Positions 15,224 to 15,390 of a DNA stretch of 15,390 nt are shown here, in pieces (positions within the stretch are counted from its first letter, which is position 1; each line of letters opens with the position of its first letter). Position numbers and translations under genes: made by a program. Below the pieces are notes generated by a model. The model saw nothing but the letters and a program-made list of their open reading frames with translations, searched no databases and was not told the origin of the DNA. The DNA is from Myxococcales bacterium UBA1238 (GTDB lineage: Bacteria; Myxococcota_A; Bradymonadia; UBA7976; UBA1532). The stretch covers positions 1 to 15,390 of the forward strand of contig DBWM01000020.1 in NCBI GenBank assembly GCA_002309015.1, read 5' to 3'.

Positions 15224-15267
15224 GGGCCCGACCCGTGGGTCGAGCGCAGCTCGCCCACCTCGGGCCC
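15224..15267. other. 44-nt long-stem hairpin
   Basis: The outer stem is GGGCCCGA/TCGGGCCC (15224-15231, 15260-15267). After a small internal loop comes GTGGG/CCCAC (15235-15239, 15254-15258), then a single-base bulge (15240), then CGAGC/GCTCG (15241-15245, 15249-15253) around the loop GCA. There are 18 Watson-Crick pairs in total. A competing 6-bp stem, CGACCC/GGGTCG, lies in the left half. No T-run follows. Confidence 0.7.
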
Positions 15268-15320
15268 GGAACATGATCTCCGGTCTGGAACCCTTCTACT
15301 GCTCACCCAGCCTCTCGTGT

Positions 15321-15372
15321 CCGGGGGCGGTTCCAAAAACGCCTGCAATGAAGATCCAAAAACCGCCCCCGG
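15321..15372. other. 12-bp perfect inverted repeat near the window end
   Basis: CCGGGGGCGGTT (15321-15332) and AACCGCCCCCGG (15361-15372) are exact reverse complements, separated by 28 nt. TCCAAAAAC occurs on the left just inside the arm (15332-15340) and again over the start of the right arm (15355-15363). This could be a terminator-like stem, a protein site, or an end of an element continuing past the window. Confidence 0.65.
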
Positions 15373-15390
15373 GCGGCCGGGAAAGGATAA

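Larger units (their letters stand above)
14437..15390. other. Gene-free, hairpin-rich region
   Basis: No reading frame here has a ribosome site, a recognisable protein or consistent codon use. The overlapping frames on both strands are rich in Arg, Pro and Gly, as random GC-rich DNA gives. Instead the stretch holds at least seven inverted repeats, a twice-repeated 14-mer and a pair of 108-bp direct repeats, listed separately. A frame from TTG 15023 stays open to the window edge, but its composition gives no support for a gene. Confidence 0.7.

Noticed and set aside
14546..15372. Integron attC sites
   Set aside because: The hairpins lack the paired RYYYAAC/GTTRRRY core sites, and there are no cassette-like genes or integrase in the window.
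15023..15390. Open + frame from a TTG to the window edge, containing repeat copy B
   Set aside because: It has no Shine-Dalgarno sequence, Pro/Ser/Arg-rich composition and crosses two strong inverted repeats. It could only be judged with the sequence beyond the window.
14437..15390. tRNA or rRNA genes
   Set aside because: No cloverleaf with a TTCRANY-type T loop and CCA end was found, and no conserved rRNA stretches are recognisable.

Overview
The window looks like chromosomal DNA of a Gram-negative bacterium, most likely from a myxococcus-like or Bradymonadota-type lineage. That guess rests on several things seen here. Two lipoproteins carry long Asp/Ser/Ala/Gln-rich linkers directly after the lipidated cysteine. 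Cysteine-rich secreted repeats and an outer-membrane barrel protein are present, two genes use TTG starts behind strong Shine-Dalgarno sequences, and base composition is moderately GC-rich. No phage, transposase, CRISPR, tRNA or rRNA gene is visible. Taxonomy is inference only.

Left part (1-3255, + strand): a C-rich upstream tract with six C-runs (a strong G-quadruplex candidate on the - strand), then a POT/PTR2-family proton-coupled peptide transporter, a secreted fibronectin-III-like protein and a small polytopic membrane protein. On the - strand (3296-4843) lies a cysteine-rich lipoprotein whose composition differs from its neighbours.

Middle (5069-7795, + strand): a tight three-gene envelope operon. 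It encodes a TPR plus outer-membrane beta-barrel protein, an exported beta-rich protein with a disordered acidic tail, and a small lipoprotein. Spacing is 1 nt and then an ATGA overlap. I do not recognise this set as a described system.

Next (7892-12075, + strand): a second unit with a good upstream promoter. It encodes a diacylglycerol-kinase-family lipid kinase, a 649-residue protein of unknown family, and an HD-domain dNTP triphosphohydrolase (dGTPase-like). A large secreted lipoprotein lipase/esterase with a complete Ser-Asp-His triad follows (12161-14209).

Right end (14204-15390): about 1.2 kb with no convincing gene but much structure. Six 41-bp tandem units start on the lipase stop codon, and a strong terminator is embedded in the first two. 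A string of hairpins and inverted repeats follows, along with two 108-bp direct repeats. The internal hairpin of those repeats is kept by compensatory base changes. This end and the 5069-7795 operon are the most interesting parts of the window.
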